In this document: positions 44,883-54,975 of the stretch, in pieces
Layout: the number at the start of each line of letters is the position of its first letter
How positions within the stretch are numbered: the first letter of the stretch is position 1
Origin: Veillonella sp. 3310
GTDB taxonomy: Bacteria > Bacillota > Negativicutes > Veillonellales > Veillonellaceae
DNA: 64,000 nucleotides
Assembly: GCF_003999875.1 (NCBI RefSeq)
Contig: NZ_RQVJ01000004.1
Coordinates: forward strand, 62,001 to 126,000
Direction of reading: 5' to 3'
Position numbers and translations under genes: made by a program
Notes under the pieces: generated by a model
The model's input: the letters and a program-made list of their open reading frames with translations, nothing else
What the model was told of the DNA's origin: nothing
Database searches by the model: none

Positions 44883-47800
44883 TTATACCGATATAGCCTT
44901 CTCTAGTCGGAAGGAATAGATGTATACCTCTTTTACAGGGTATGGTGTCAATCGTTCCAAAGCTTCTTTATAGAGCATGAGCTGAATGCGATAGCGTTCT
45001 ATTAGAGCCTCTTCGTCTAAGCGGTCGGTCTTGTAATCCACCAACACCCAAGATCCCTCTTCTAGGAATGCCGTGTCGATGATACCTTGTAGGAATAAAT
45101 CTTCTCCGTCTAGCATCTCTGGGTATACTCGCTTAGCTGGGAATAGCATACTGAACGGCAATTCTCGTTCCACTCGCTCCGCTCTTAACAATCGTTGTCC
45201 TAGGTGAGACTGAAAGAAATCATAAATCCGTTTTTCACTGATTGCCTTTCGCTCCTCATCTGTCAGATACTCTTGCAACGCAAGGTTATCTAAAGCTTGT
45301 CGCAAAGATGGTCGCGTATAGCTTTGCAACGGCAACCACTGCATCACTTCATGCATGAGAGTACCCCAACGGGCACCACTGCGAATCGGCGTGGACTCAT
45401 TTATGGATGATAGAGTGACATCAAAAGGCCCAAGGTCTTCTGGGGCGTCTTCTAACATATCCTCTGCGCCATTCCCTACACTATTTTCTATGCCGCTCTG
45501 CGCAGCTACATCCACCTCCGCTTTACTCAAATCAGTCGTAATACCTATTGTTAAAGCATCTTCGGTGAGATCATCCGAACCTTTAGACCTATCTTCATGT
45601 ACAACGTTATCCGTGAAACTATCTACTTGTGTAGACTCCGTCTCTAGACTACCATCGCCCTGCTCTCCCCGATAATTCGGTTCAATCATCTGTTTCGCTA
45701 ATTCTTCTAGCTCTACAAAGCGTCGTTTGATTTCAGATACAGAGATTTTTCCTGCTCGTTCTGTGGAACTTTCATAAGGATACACAGAGGTCAATCGGTC
45801 TACCACAACAGGGTCCAATGATGGCGCTTCCACTGGTAATTGGGCACGTACTTGTTCCAAAATGTCCACCTCTACAGACAGTGTTTCCTGTGAAACACTG
45901 TAGTCATTCCCATCATGAACATGGAATGACACCGGACAATCTTTGTACGGTATATCTGGGAATTGCGGGCTTTCTACCTCTGCAAATTGGCGCAACTGCG
46001 TGCCCCCTGCTACATGGCGAGCCAAACTCCTCAAGATCCAATCTAAATAAGAATTACATCCTAGAATTTGCTCTTTCGTGAAAGCACTTTCACCCCACTG
46101 CAATACAGGTGCCACCCACTCGCCCATTTTCTTCGTGGCTGGTCGATCCGTGGAACCATTGATAGACCCCTTCATATAGCCTGTAATATACAGTTTATCT
46201 TTAGGTCGAGTCAGCGCCACATAGAGGATACGCTCCTCTTCGGCTTTCAAATTTTCTTCTAAGGCTTGTCGCACGAAAATCCATGGGACCGAATTATACA
46301 TGACGCGCAAATCTGGGAAGTATCCTTTTAAGCCCACCCCATATTCCTTATGCAATAGCAAGGACCGGTTCAAATCCATTTTGTTAAAGCCCTTTTGGGT
46401 GCCCATGAGGAACACCACAGGGAACTCTAAGCCTTTACTTTTATGGATGGTCATAATACGAACCACATTATCCGCTTCACTCACCGTTTTGGCAACGCTC
46501 AAATCTTCTCCCGAAGCCTGCAAACTTTCAATAAAGCGCAAGAACCGGAATAGTCCACGGTAATTGCCATTTTCATATTGTTTCGCTCGCTCATACAGAG
46601 CCAGTACATTGCCACGGCGCACCAAACCATTCGGCATAGCGCTCACGTATTCCACTACGTGTAAGGTATCGTAAATGTGCCAGATTAAATCGGTAATGCC
46701 TTGACGGCGAGACATGGTGCGCCATGTATCCATAGAGTCCACAAAGCGAATCCACCCTGCATTCTGAGTTGCTTCCACAAAGGGGCGCAATCCGCTCCAC
46801 AAGCTGTTCTCCCCTACGGACAAGCGAAGTCGCCCTAGGTCGTTCGCATCCATCCCGATAAGAGGTGATTGCAAGACGATGGCCATGGGCAAATCTTGCT
46901 CTGGATTGTCAATGATTTGCAACAAGGACAGCACAAATTGTACTTCCATAGCACTGAAATAACCGGATTTCTCCTCCGCATAGGCAGGAATTCCCTCTCG
47001 CCGTAAAAGGTCGATCATACGACTGGCAGATCCAGAGATAGACCGCTTCAAGAGCACAATATCTCGCCATTCCATAGGACGGAAGGTGCCGTCTTTATCT
47101 TGCACCAAGGTACCGTTGTTCTTTAACTCTTGGATTTTACGGATTACAAAGAGCATTTCCTTTTCATCATTCTCTAGGTCTTCTCCTTCTTCCGTATCTG
47201 TCTGCGCCTTATCCTCATCACAGCAAAGAACGTGCACTTCCACGTCCCCACCTACCCATTCTGGTGGCGCCTCTTCTACGATGCGACCTGTATGGAGGGA
47301 CTCTGCCTCACCATAGGTGAGCCCTGCTCCTTCGTCGGTCATGATTTGAGAGAAAATAAAGTTCGTCACATTCAAAATGGCTTCATGGGAACGGAAGTTT
47401 TGGGACAAATCGATGCGTCGTTCCACACCATTTACATCATGATCAAACCGATGGTACTTTTCCATAAATAGTTGTGGATCTGCCATACGGAAACCATAAA
47501 TAGATTGTTTCACATCGCCCACATAGAATCGATTGTCTTCACGAGATACTAAGTTTACGATCGCCTCTTGTACACCATTCGTATCTTGGTATTCATCAAC
47601 CATCACTTCTTTGAACGTATCTTGTAACTCTAGCGCCACCTCGGAAAGCTGCAATTCATCTTCGGATTCCGGGGCTACTAACAAGGCTAGACATAGATGT
47701 TCCAAATCTGAAAAATCAATCATGCCCGCTTCTTGTTTTGCCTGCTGAAAGTCCTCATGGAATCGTTTCACTAATTCAATAATACCTCGCACCAACGGCA

Positions 47801-48809
47801 CTAAGTATTCCATTTGCTCTCGCCAATCTGCTTCGGTAATGGCAAAGACACCTTTCGGCATGGCTTGTAATATCTCTTTTCCTTCTGCCAAAATGGCTTT
47901 GATTTCGCTCAAGATAGCTGGGTCGCTTTCATTCATGGCCTTTGTGGCACGGAGTACAGGGAAACTAAATCCCCCAATGCCGACAACACCTAGATACATC
48001 GCATCCCAAGTGTCCGCCTTTTGCATGGCTTGCAGTAAGGTTTGCAGTTCGCTGACCTTCTCCATCCATTTGTCAAATCCATTGCCTAAGGTCGCCAAGC
48101 GCTGTGCCTCTTCATAGCGTTCTAGAAGATATTCAATTTGACGTTGTTGTTCGTCCCAAAATAGTCTCCCCCAGGTAGTTTCTCGCAAGGTCTGGTGTAA
48201 GGCACTTTCATAGGTAGTACACACCTGATCTAACCAGCGCATAGGCTGACTTTGCGCCAAGGCAAAGTTGTATATTTGAAACACCGTGTCCCGCAAGACT
48301 TGGTCAGAACGTTCCGTGCTGAACATGTCGCTCACGTCATAAATGTTATACAAGCCTTGCTCGTAGGCCTCTAGCAAAATCTTATCTAGCACGTCGTAGC
48401 GCATGAGCGCCAATTCTCCTTCATTGCCGATAGTAAAAGAAGGGTCTATATCTAGTTTATAGAAATAACTACGGATGACCCATTGGCAAAAGGAATGCAA
48501 TGTGGAAATATGGGCAGACGGCAACATATTCAATTGTTCTTCTAAATACTCGTCCCCTGTGGCTTGAAACTCTTCCGCTAGTTTCACACCGATACGGGCT
48601 TTCATCTCTGCGGCAGCCGCCTTAGTAAACGTCACCACCATCAGCTCTTGAATACTTAGTTCCCGCCGTTTCAGGCGTTGTATCATACGCTCTACGAGGA
48701 CTGCCGTTTTACCAGATCCCGCCGCAGCGGACACCAAAATAGTTTGGGATGGTAACTGCCCTGGTCTAGGTGCATCAATAGCGCTCTGTTGCGCATCAGT
48801 CCATTTCAT
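44883..48809 (-). CDS. addA: ATP-dependent helicase/nuclease subunit A
   Basis: 1308 residues. Walker A VSAAAGSGKTAVLVERM at the N-terminus, MVVTFTKAAAAEMK, MVDEYQDTNGVQE, GDVKQSIYGFRMADP, RIMTIHKSKGLEFPVVFL and LYVALTRPKDKL. The C-terminal RecB-family nuclease has ILVDYKTDRL-type motif (VLVDYKTDRLDEE). A segment of about 120 acidic, low-complexity residues lies before the nuclease domain. With AddB it processes double-strand breaks. Overlaps addB by 14 bases. Confidence 0.97.
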   Translation of the reverse strand: MKWTDAQQSAIDAPRPGQLPSQTILVSAAAGSGKTAVLVERMIQRLKRRELSIQELMVVTFTKAAAAEMKARIGVKLAEEFQATGDEYLEEQLNMLPSAHISTLHSFCQWVIRSYFYKLDIDPSFTIGNEGELALMRYDVLDKILLEAYEQGLYNIYDVSDMFSTERSDQVLRDTVFQIYNFALAQSQPMRWLDQVCTTYESALHQTLRETTWGRLFWDEQQRQIEYLLERYEEAQRLATLGNGFDKWMEKVSELQTLLQAMQKADTWDAMYLGVVGIGGFSFPVLRATKAMNESDPAILSEIKAILAEGKEILQAMPKGVFAITEADWREQMEYLVPLVRGIIELVKRFHEDFQQAKQEAGMIDFSDLEHLCLALLVAPESEDELQLSEVALELQDTFKEVMVDEYQDTNGVQEAIVNLVSREDNRFYVGDVKQSIYGFRMADPQLFMEKYHRFDHDVNGVERRIDLSQNFRSHEAILNVTNFIFSQIMTDEGAGLTYGEAESLHTGRIVEEAPPEWVGGDVEVHVLCCDEDKAQTDTEEGEDLENDEKEMLFVIRKIQELKNNGTLVQDKDGTFRPMEWRDIVLLKRSISGSASRMIDLLRREGIPAYAEEKSGYFSAMEVQFVLSLLQIIDNPEQDLPMAIVLQSPLIGMDANDLGRLRLSVGENSLWSGLRPFVEATQNAGWIRFVDSMDTWRTMSRRQGITDLIWHIYDTLHVVEYVSAMPNGLVRRGNVLALYERAKQYENGNYRGLFRFLRFIESLQASGEDLSVAKTVSEADNVVRIMTIHKSKGLEFPVVFLMGTQKGFNKMDLNRSLLLHKEYGVGLKGYFPDLRVMYNSVPWIFVRQALEENLKAEEERILYVALTRPKDKLYITGYMKGSINGSTDRPATKKMGEWVAPVLQWGESAFTKEQILGCNSYLDWILRSLARHVAGGTQLRQFAEVESPQFPDIPYKDCPVSFHVHDGNDYSVSQETLSVEVDILEQVRAQLPVEAPSLDPVVVDRLTSVYPYESSTERAGKISVSEIKRRFVELEELAKQMIEPNYRGEQGDGSLETESTQVDSFTDNVVHEDRSKGSDDLTEDALTIGITTDLSKAEVDVAAQSGIENSVGNGAEDMLEDAPEDLGPFDVTLSSINESTPIRSGARWGTLMHEVMQWLPLQSYTRPSLRQALDNLALQEYLTDEERKAISEKRIYDFFQSHLGQRLLRAERVERELPFSMLFPAKRVYPEMLDGEDLFLQGIIDTAFLEEGSWVLVDYKTDRLDEEALIERYRIQLMLYKEALERLTPYPVKEVYIYSFRLEKAISV

Positions 48810-51800
48810 AGGTAGCCCCTCCTGTTTGTAATGCTTCCATCTTCTCCAATGCTTCCTCTTCGGTCATGGTCTTAATATAGCGATATCTATTGCGCGTTCC
48901 ATCAAAGCGACATAAGGCTTGGAACTCACAATATTCACATGGCCGTCGCTTATCCTTTTGGTACGGACTAATAGGAAACTCTCCATCCATCATCTGTGTA
49001 CCACTGTTGGAAATAATTTGTTTTGTGTATTCCTTCATAAGGCCAAATTGTTCCATCGTCTTCAAACTTTTGGATGTGCGACTATCTGGAGTGCCGTCCT
49101 TTTTCAGAACAATCGGTACATATGGAGAATTGCTTTGATAAGCCCTCGTTACATCTAAGGATTGTAACACATCCCCGTCTACAAAGTATCCACTATTTTT
49201 CAACTCTTGGATAGTAGCTTTTTCTTCCTCTGCCCGTCGGTGATTCACTACTTCAGACAATTTCACTTGCGGATTCCGTACATAGGTATAGAGGGCAGCC
49301 GCCGTGCCAATTCTATCTTGTGTATTCTTTTCCAATGCCAATAGATAGGTCATTAATTGCAATTTCAAGCCGTAGTAAATTTCATCAGCTCGCACCGTAG
49401 TGCCCCCTGATTTATAGTCAATCACTGCCGCATAATGACCAAGAGGTCCTCGATATTCATCGACACGGTCTATTTGACCGCGCAGTACGATACTTTCGCC
49501 ATAGTTTTTACCCAATGGGATGCGCACTGGACGCCAGTTAGATGTGCCCATGCCAAAACTTTGCTCTATTTCTGTAGTGGAAAACTCGCTTTTCTTAGAC
49601 CAATCTACGAGACGTGCTACCGTAGCAGATAAGGTAGATATTAATCGAGTATACAGTTGCGCTTCGTACGCATCTCGCTCTTCTGTACCCATCACCGCAT
49701 CGGCCGCTTCACGGCATAAAGATTCTTGTTCTTCCTCTGTTAAATCACGCCATTGTCGACCCTGTTCTAATAGATATTCCCCTAAATAGCGCAACGTATC
49801 GTGAAGGAAGGTCCCGATTTCAGGAGCTCCAAAGGATTTCACCTTCCGTGGTGCTAAGCGTAACGCATATTGAGCATAGAAACTGTATGGACAACGATGG
49901 TATCGTTCTAATCGTGTGACGGACCCCGTTAAGGCATCACTGCGTAGCAATAGCCCTCGCACAATGGACTGCTCAATGCGTGGCACTGTATTAGAATCAA
50001 ACATACCTCGTGTGGCGAAGAATACTTCACCTCTGTAGCCCATTTCTATACCCCAGTTATAAAGACTCCACCAAGTAGAGGAGATAGAATCTCCTTTCAT
50101 AAGGGCACTCATGCGACTAGAAAAGAGGCCTAAACTCTGGGATGGTCGCCACAGATAATCCTGTTCTCGTCCCTCTGGCATAGATAGTGGTGCTTCTTCG
50201 AAAGTTTTCACATACCCATATTGCTGTAAACGGCGCACTACCAAAGATGGTTCCATTTTAGACCCTTCTTCATCGGATGTGACATAGGACAGATGCAGTC
50301 CTTGGCTAGCACGAGTGCAGGCTAAATAGAATAAGAAATTTTCATTGAACATTTGCCCTAAGGCACCCGCCGCTAGTTGCACACCTACCTTAGCCAACGC
50401 CGTCCGCTCTTGGTCACGCAGAATGCCTTCGTCCCCCATTTTACGAGGGAATACGCCCTCATTAAGACCTAGCACGAAGACTTCCTTAGCATCTGTCATA
50501 TAACTACGGTCAATGGTGGTAATCGTCACATGGTCCAAGGATGGTGGTACCAAAGAGTAGGTCACTTCACCGAGACCTTCCTCGATGATGAGCCCCATCT
50601 CTTCAGCGCTTAATTCCTCTGTGCCCGTTACAGATGCACACTCCTCTAACAATTGAATGGCATGTTTATATAACTGTACATGGCTAGCACTTTCTTGCAC
50701 ATCCCCACGTTCTTCTGCTTCGTCATACCAGACTTTCAGTTGCTCTGGAATGCGCCAATCTTGTATGGTTTGGAATAGGAACTCACTCCACTCCTGTCCC
50801 GTATGTGGCAGTTTGCAGAAATCGTAAATAGGGCGCAGTAACTGGTGCAACACACGGTCATGTAAGTCTTGCATCACAGCCCGTCGCTCATCATCTTCGC
50901 CACCATAGTTCCAAGTATCTCGTAACCACGCCGCCCCTTGAATCCCGTATTCTAAGCAATAATTCTCTAATCGATCTACTTCTTCACGAGTGAAAGGAGC
51001 AAAATCTGTTTTCAGCAAACGGAACACCGCATCATGGTCGAAGAAAGTACGATGTACATGGAAGATGCCTTGTAAAAACTCCGCCAGTGGATGGCTAGTC
51101 ATCATCTTCCGTTGGTCCGAGAAGAAAGGGATGCCATAATTTAGGCATGCTTTTTCTAGTACATCACCATAGGACTCCATGTCCCGTAATATAATGGTGC
51201 AGTCCTTCCATCGATGCCCTTCTTCTTGACGATACGCCAAGATTTTCCGGCACACTGCATCCGCTTCCCGTTCTCGATTGTAAGCACTCACCATAGTCAA
51301 CGTATCATCGGTTGTATTCGGTTTCATGGGAGTTCTGAAAAACTGTGTATTCAACTGCTGTAATACAGGGGTTCCTCGATAGACCTCGGTCATAGTATGC
51401 ACTGCCGCCTCCGGATACCAAGTCATCATATCTCGATATGTCTCCCAGACCCGGAAATACATGGATCCCTTGCGACTGTGTATCTCTTCCTCCAAGGAGG
51501 GTAAGCTAATCGTCATATGACAGGATTCACTAAGAGAAAACAACTGTTGAATCAAGCGATACTGCAAAGGCGTAAACCAATGAAATCCATCTACAAAGAC
51601 ATGGCAGTGCTTCATGAGCGGAGACTGTGGTAATAGGTCGATTAATTCTTCCATAGAGTCTTGGACGCCCAACTCTTCCAAGGCTGCATCGTAGCGTTCT
51701 AACAACAAGGACAGCTCTTGTAATTTACGACCCAACACCATGGAATCTACTTGTTCCACAGCTCCTGACAAATCCTTCGGCGTTACTCCAAAGGCTTTGC

Positions 51801-52185
51801 ACTCCGTCAACAACCCTTGTATAACATCTCCAAAATGAGGTTGTTTTGCTGCTTGTTTAAACAAGTCCAACTCCCCTGCCGATTGTTTTAATAACACCCG
51901 AAGGACTAATTTTTTGCCAATTTCAGACAAACCGCCTTCTTTCACTTTCCCCAAGGATTGATACACTTGATAGGCCAACCGTGTCATGCCCACCACGCGC
52001 ACCGTAGTGAACCCTTTTTCCTTACGATACTCCGCTAGCTTGCGCTCCATCATATACGTGGCAGGGTCCGGCACAAGGACGATAATCTGGTGGTCTGGAT
52101 GGTCCTGTAAAATTCGTTCTATCTCTGCGAAACAAGCCGTAGTCTTTCCCGTGCCGGCTCCGCCAATATATAACTGTGGTTGCAT
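48796..52185 (-). CDS. addB: ATP-dependent helicase/nuclease subunit B
   Basis: 1129 residues from the ATG at 52185 (AAGGAG six bases upstream; a TTG two codons earlier lies too close). N-terminal Walker A YIGGAGTGKTTACF; C-terminal nuclease motif AVIDYKSGGTT; iron-sulfur cysteines in YHRCPYSFYAQY and RPCEYCEFQALCRF. AddB recognises Chi-like sites and cuts the 5' strand. First gene of addBA. Confidence 0.96.
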   Translation of the reverse strand: MQPQLYIGGAGTGKTTACFAEIERILQDHPDHQIIVLVPDPATYMMERKLAEYRKEKGFTTVRVVGMTRLAYQVYQSLGKVKEGGLSEIGKKLVLRVLLKQSAGELDLFKQAAKQPHFGDVIQGLLTECKAFGVTPKDLSGAVEQVDSMVLGRKLQELSLLLERYDAALEELGVQDSMEELIDLLPQSPLMKHCHVFVDGFHWFTPLQYRLIQQLFSLSESCHMTISLPSLEEEIHSRKGSMYFRVWETYRDMMTWYPEAAVHTMTEVYRGTPVLQQLNTQFFRTPMKPNTTDDTLTMVSAYNREREADAVCRKILAYRQEEGHRWKDCTIILRDMESYGDVLEKACLNYGIPFFSDQRKMMTSHPLAEFLQGIFHVHRTFFDHDAVFRLLKTDFAPFTREEVDRLENYCLEYGIQGAAWLRDTWNYGGEDDERRAVMQDLHDRVLHQLLRPIYDFCKLPHTGQEWSEFLFQTIQDWRIPEQLKVWYDEAEERGDVQESASHVQLYKHAIQLLEECASVTGTEELSAEEMGLIIEEGLGEVTYSLVPPSLDHVTITTIDRSYMTDAKEVFVLGLNEGVFPRKMGDEGILRDQERTALAKVGVQLAAGALGQMFNENFLFYLACTRASQGLHLSYVTSDEEGSKMEPSLVVRRLQQYGYVKTFEEAPLSMPEGREQDYLWRPSQSLGLFSSRMSALMKGDSISSTWWSLYNWGIEMGYRGEVFFATRGMFDSNTVPRIEQSIVRGLLLRSDALTGSVTRLERYHRCPYSFYAQYALRLAPRKVKSFGAPEIGTFLHDTLRYLGEYLLEQGRQWRDLTEEEQESLCREAADAVMGTEERDAYEAQLYTRLISTLSATVARLVDWSKKSEFSTTEIEQSFGMGTSNWRPVRIPLGKNYGESIVLRGQIDRVDEYRGPLGHYAAVIDYKSGGTTVRADEIYYGLKLQLMTYLLALEKNTQDRIGTAAALYTYVRNPQVKLSEVVNHRRAEEEKATIQELKNSGYFVDGDVLQSLDVTRAYQSNSPYVPIVLKKDGTPDSRTSKSLKTMEQFGLMKEYTKQIISNSGTQMMDGEFPISPYQKDKRRPCEYCEFQALCRFDGTRNRYRYIKTMTEEEALEKMEALQTGGATYEMD

Positions 52186-52254
52186 GTCCAACTCCTTTTC
52201 CTCTCAACATGTTTCATCTATCTCTATCCTATCATGTCTAGGGCACTTAGTAAA

Positions 52255-52288
52255 ATTGCCAGGTCCCTCAACAGATTGACCTGGCAAT
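52255..52288 (-). terminator. Terminator after queF
   Basis: ATTGCCAGGTC and GACCTGGCAAT form an 11-bp stem followed by TTTT on the minus strand. It separates queTF from addBA. Confidence 0.88.
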
Positions 52289-52301
52289 AGTATGTATGTA
52301 A

Positions 52302-52799
52302 TTAACGGTACGCTACCCGTTTTGGTTGCATATCGTGAAAGTGCAAGCGCTCCTTCGCTGTGGCTTCCCAATCGGTACCCGGTTTGCCATAGTTGGCATA
52401 CGGATCAATGGACAAGCCCCCACGCGGCGTAAATTCGCCCCACACTTCAATGTATTTAGGTTCCATCAATGCCACTAAATCTTTCATGATGATATTGATA
52501 CAATCTTCGTGAAAGTCTCCATGGTTGCGGAAACTAAATAAATATAATTTTAAGGATTTACTTTCCACCAATTTTTCATCTGGCACATAGGAAATGTAAA
52601 TCGTTGCAAAGTCCGGTTGCCCCGTCATTGGACAAAGACTAGTAAACTCCGGACAATTAAATTTCACAAAATAGTCATTCCCTGGATGCTTATTAGGAAA
52701 TGCTTCTAGCACTTGCGGTGCATAATCTGTAGGATAGTCCGTATGGCTACCTAAAGCATGAACACCTTGTAATTCTGCTGCATTACGACCACTACTCAC
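52302..52799 (-). CDS. queF: NADPH-dependent preQ0 reductase QueF
   Basis: 165 residues, the short unimodular QueF type. Active-site cysteine in [14 protein letters not shown] and the motif [15 protein letters not shown]. It reduces preQ0 nitrile to preQ1, a queuosine precursor. Starts with GTG behind AAGGAGG and overlaps queT by eight bases. The preQ1 riboswitch upstream of queT controls both. Confidence 0.95.
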   Translation of the reverse strand: MSSGRNAAELQGVHALGSHTDYPTDYAPQVLEAFPNKHPGNDYFVKFNCPEFTSLCPMTGQPDFATIYISYVPDEKLVESKSLKLYLFSFRNHGDFHEDCINIIMKDLVALMEPKYIEVWGEFTPRGGLSIDPYANYGKPGTDWEATAKERLHFHDMQPKRVAYR

Positions 52800-53292
52800 G
52801 AACTAAAGCCTCCTTATTTTTATACACTACTTTCTCCAATGCATTGATGAGGAAGTAGCTCACCACACCACACACGAACTGACCTACTACGAGGGAGCTC
52901 ACTAATACCCAGTACGGAACTGGCAAGAAATAGGTCAACCAAATTGGTACAATCAATCCTGGTACAAAGGTAATGATAGGAATTAATACCCAGTTGCCTA
53001 AGCCTTGGCGCTTCGCAAGAACAATCAGACCTGTTGTCAATAATCCTACGATGGCTCCACCGATAGCATCCACTAAACCAAAGCCGCCCATCACTGTATT
53101 GCTGACAAAATTTGCAATACCAAAGGCTGGAATGGTGAATGGGAAGATCGCTGACAATCCATACAGCGCTGTGGCAATACGCACTTGATACTGACCAAAG
53201 GCAAAGCCTTGTGTACCGATCATAAGCGCCAAATACATAGCGATGGAAATGGCAGAAATCGTCAATCGTTGTGTGTTGTTAAATTGTTTCAT
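52792..53292 (-). CDS. queT: QueT-type ECF S-component for queuosine precursors
   Basis: 166 residues, five to six membrane helices, with the start [39 protein letters not shown] typical of QueT. It likely imports preQ1, queuine or a similar base through a shared ECF module. Its ribosome site AAGGAG is the 3' end of the preQ1 aptamer. Forms an operon with queF. Confidence 0.88.
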   Translation of the reverse strand: MKQFNNTQRLTISAISIAMYLALMIGTQGFAFGQYQVRIATALYGLSAIFPFTIPAFGIANFVSNTVMGGFGLVDAIGGAIVGLLTTGLIVLAKRQGLGNWVLIPIITFVPGLIVPIWLTYFLPVPYWVLVSSLVVGQFVCGVVSYFLINALEKVVYKNKEALVRE

Positions 53293-53297
53293 TATAA

Positions 53298-53339
53298 CTC
53301 CTTAGTTTTGTTTACAGACAGGAGGATCTCGAACTGTCT
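53298..53339 (-). promoter_or_regulatory. PreQ1-I riboswitch
   Basis: On the minus strand: P1 arms AGACAG and CTGTCT, a loop TTCGAGATCCTC, then the A-rich tail GTAAACAAAACTAAGGAG. The loop TTC-AG pattern and the ACAAAACTAAGG tail match the preQ1-I aptamer. The tail ends in the queT ribosome site, so ligand binding would hide it and block translation of a precursor importer and QueF. Confidence 0.88.
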
Positions 53340-53350
53340 ATCTAATACCT

Positions 53351-53370
53351 ACTACGACATAGGTCGTAGT
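53351..53370 (-). repeat. Hairpin between the acetyltransferase gene and the riboswitch
   Basis: ACTACGAC and GTCGTAGT around CTAT, directly after the acetyltransferase stop. No U run; may reduce read-through into queTF. Confidence 0.5.
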
Positions 53371-53373
53371 CAC

Positions 53374-53895
53374 CTAGAACATTTCTAGGATTTTGAATGG
53401 TTCCGGATATTCCAATACACCTTGTAAAGGCTCTGCTTGGGCATCAAGTTGAATCCCCATCATATGGTCCCGGTCCAATCCTGCTGGCGGTTCTACGCCA
53501 AATTTGTGTGCAAAATCACAACCCAACCGTGGATAGTATACATTACTACCATGTACAAATAAGTAAGAGTATCCCATTTTACGTGCCAAACGTTGACCTT
53601 CTAAAATGAGCGCACCCCCTACACCATGTCCACGCATAGACTGTGCTACTGCCAGTAAGCCCAAGATAAGTACGTCCTGATCGCCTACTTTACCACGTAA
53701 GAACATACCATACCCTGCAATGGCGTTATCGATAACAGCCACTAAGGACAACTTAGGAATATACGCATCAGACTCGCGCAATAATTCCACTAGTTTATAT
53801 TCTCGCCCTGTACTGCGATCTGCATTAATATAGGCTTCACGCACGAGAGCTGTGACCGTATAAAATTCACGCTTTTTCTCTTCTCGTATAATCAT
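53374..53895 (-). CDS. GNAT-family N-acetyltransferase
   Basis: 173 residues, ATG behind GGAGG. Acetyl-CoA loop MRGHGVGGALI preceded by LGLLAVAQS on strand 4; the end (FVHGSNVYYPRLGCDFAHKFG) resembles YhbS-like predicted acetyltransferases. Substrate unknown. Lies upstream of queTF on the same strand. Confidence 0.88.
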   Translation of the reverse strand: MIIREEKKREFYTVTALVREAYINADRSTGREYKLVELLRESDAYIPKLSLVAVIDNAIAGYGMFLRGKVGDQDVLILGLLAVAQSMRGHGVGGALILEGQRLARKMGYSYLFVHGSNVYYPRLGCDFAHKFGVEPPAGLDRDHMMGIQLDAQAEPLQGVLEYPEPFKILEMF

Positions 53896-53984
53896 AGTTC
53901 CTCCGGTTCATGATGAAAGTACACCAAATGGATTGCTAACCTTAAGTATACCGAATTTCTTCGATAATAGCAAATATATTCCCC

Positions 53985-54959
53985 TTATTTCTTAGCTTTT
54001 TTCGCTAATCTAGCTTGTTCTTTTTGCTCTTGTTTCGCTAATCTTTCTTGCTCCTTAGCTTGCTGTTTGGCTAGTTGCGCTTCCTTCTTAGCCTGTTGTT
54101 TTGCTAGTCGAGCTTGCGCTTTTGCTTGCTGCTTCGCTAACTTTTGTTCTGCTTGTAACTTAGCTCGCTCCGCTTTTGCTAAACGTTGTTGCTCTTTCTT
54201 AGCCAATGTTTCTTGTTTTCGTTGTTCTTTCTCTAATTGGCGTTGGGCTTTTGTATCTAAGCGTTCCTGTTTACGTTCTGCTTTTTGCAATAGAACCCAT
54301 TCTTGTTTAGCCGCTTTCATAAGAGGTCGCTGTTCCTTTTTGGACGCATCCCATTGACCGCCAGCCATAGCCTCTTGTACTTCTCCGTCAATCGGTTGTA
54401 AAGCTATCTTTCCTTGATCCTTCGCTGAAGGCACTACTAATTCTAAATGACTTCGCTGCGATGTTCCTTGTTGAAAAGTGCGTACTTGTACACCGCTACG
54501 ACTTGGTAAAGCAGATGTATCGATTTGGAAGGCTTCCATTTTCTTTTGGATTTCTTCTTTCGTCAAGGCAGGTTCCACTACGATTGGGGTACCCTCATCC
54601 ACACTATCTGCCTGTGCTTTACCTTGTTTTGCTTCTTCTCGTTCAATTTCATAATTCATAATAGAACGACGATTTTCACTATACAGCCGCAATGCCAACA
54701 TGCGGTCACTTTCATTCATAGTCTCACGACGTGCTACCACATCTGCCATCATCGGAATGAGTTCTTTTCTAGTGAAAGCCCGTGATCCTAAGTCCACTCC
54801 TTTTGTATCCGTAATCGCTCCATGTTTCACCAAAGTCATGAGTGCTTGGTACTCCCAATCAGGAGGACTCACTACACCATAGGGATTCGCCTCTGCTTGG
54901 GCTACTGTCAATCCGCCGGCTACCAATGCCAATGCTATATAATATCGTAATTGTTTCAT
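53985..54959 (-). CDS. Exported protein with SLH-like start and TolA-like Lys/Ala/Gln helix
   Basis: 324 residues. Signal peptide of about 24 residues, then PPDWEYQALMTLVKHGAI...RAFTRKELIPMMADVVARR, which resembles a single SLH-type domain. After a linker, the last 115 residues are an almost pure Ala/Lys/Gln/Glu/Arg helix built from AKQQAK-type repeats, like the long helix of TolA. It would fit a periplasm-spanning strut. No catalytic motif seen. Ribosome site AAAGGAT. Confidence 0.7.
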   Translation of the reverse strand: MKQLRYYIALALVAGGLTVAQAEANPYGVVSPPDWEYQALMTLVKHGAITDTKGVDLGSRAFTRKELIPMMADVVARRETMNESDRMLALRLYSENRRSIMNYEIEREEAKQGKAQADSVDEGTPIVVEPALTKEEIQKKMEAFQIDTSALPSRSGVQVRTFQQGTSQRSHLELVVPSAKDQGKIALQPIDGEVQEAMAGGQWDASKKEQRPLMKAAKQEWVLLQKAERKQERLDTKAQRQLEKEQRKQETLAKKEQQRLAKAERAKLQAEQKLAKQQAKAQARLAKQQAKKEAQLAKQQAKEQERLAKQEQKEQARLAKKAKK

Positions 54960-54975
54960 ATCTATATCCTTTCTA

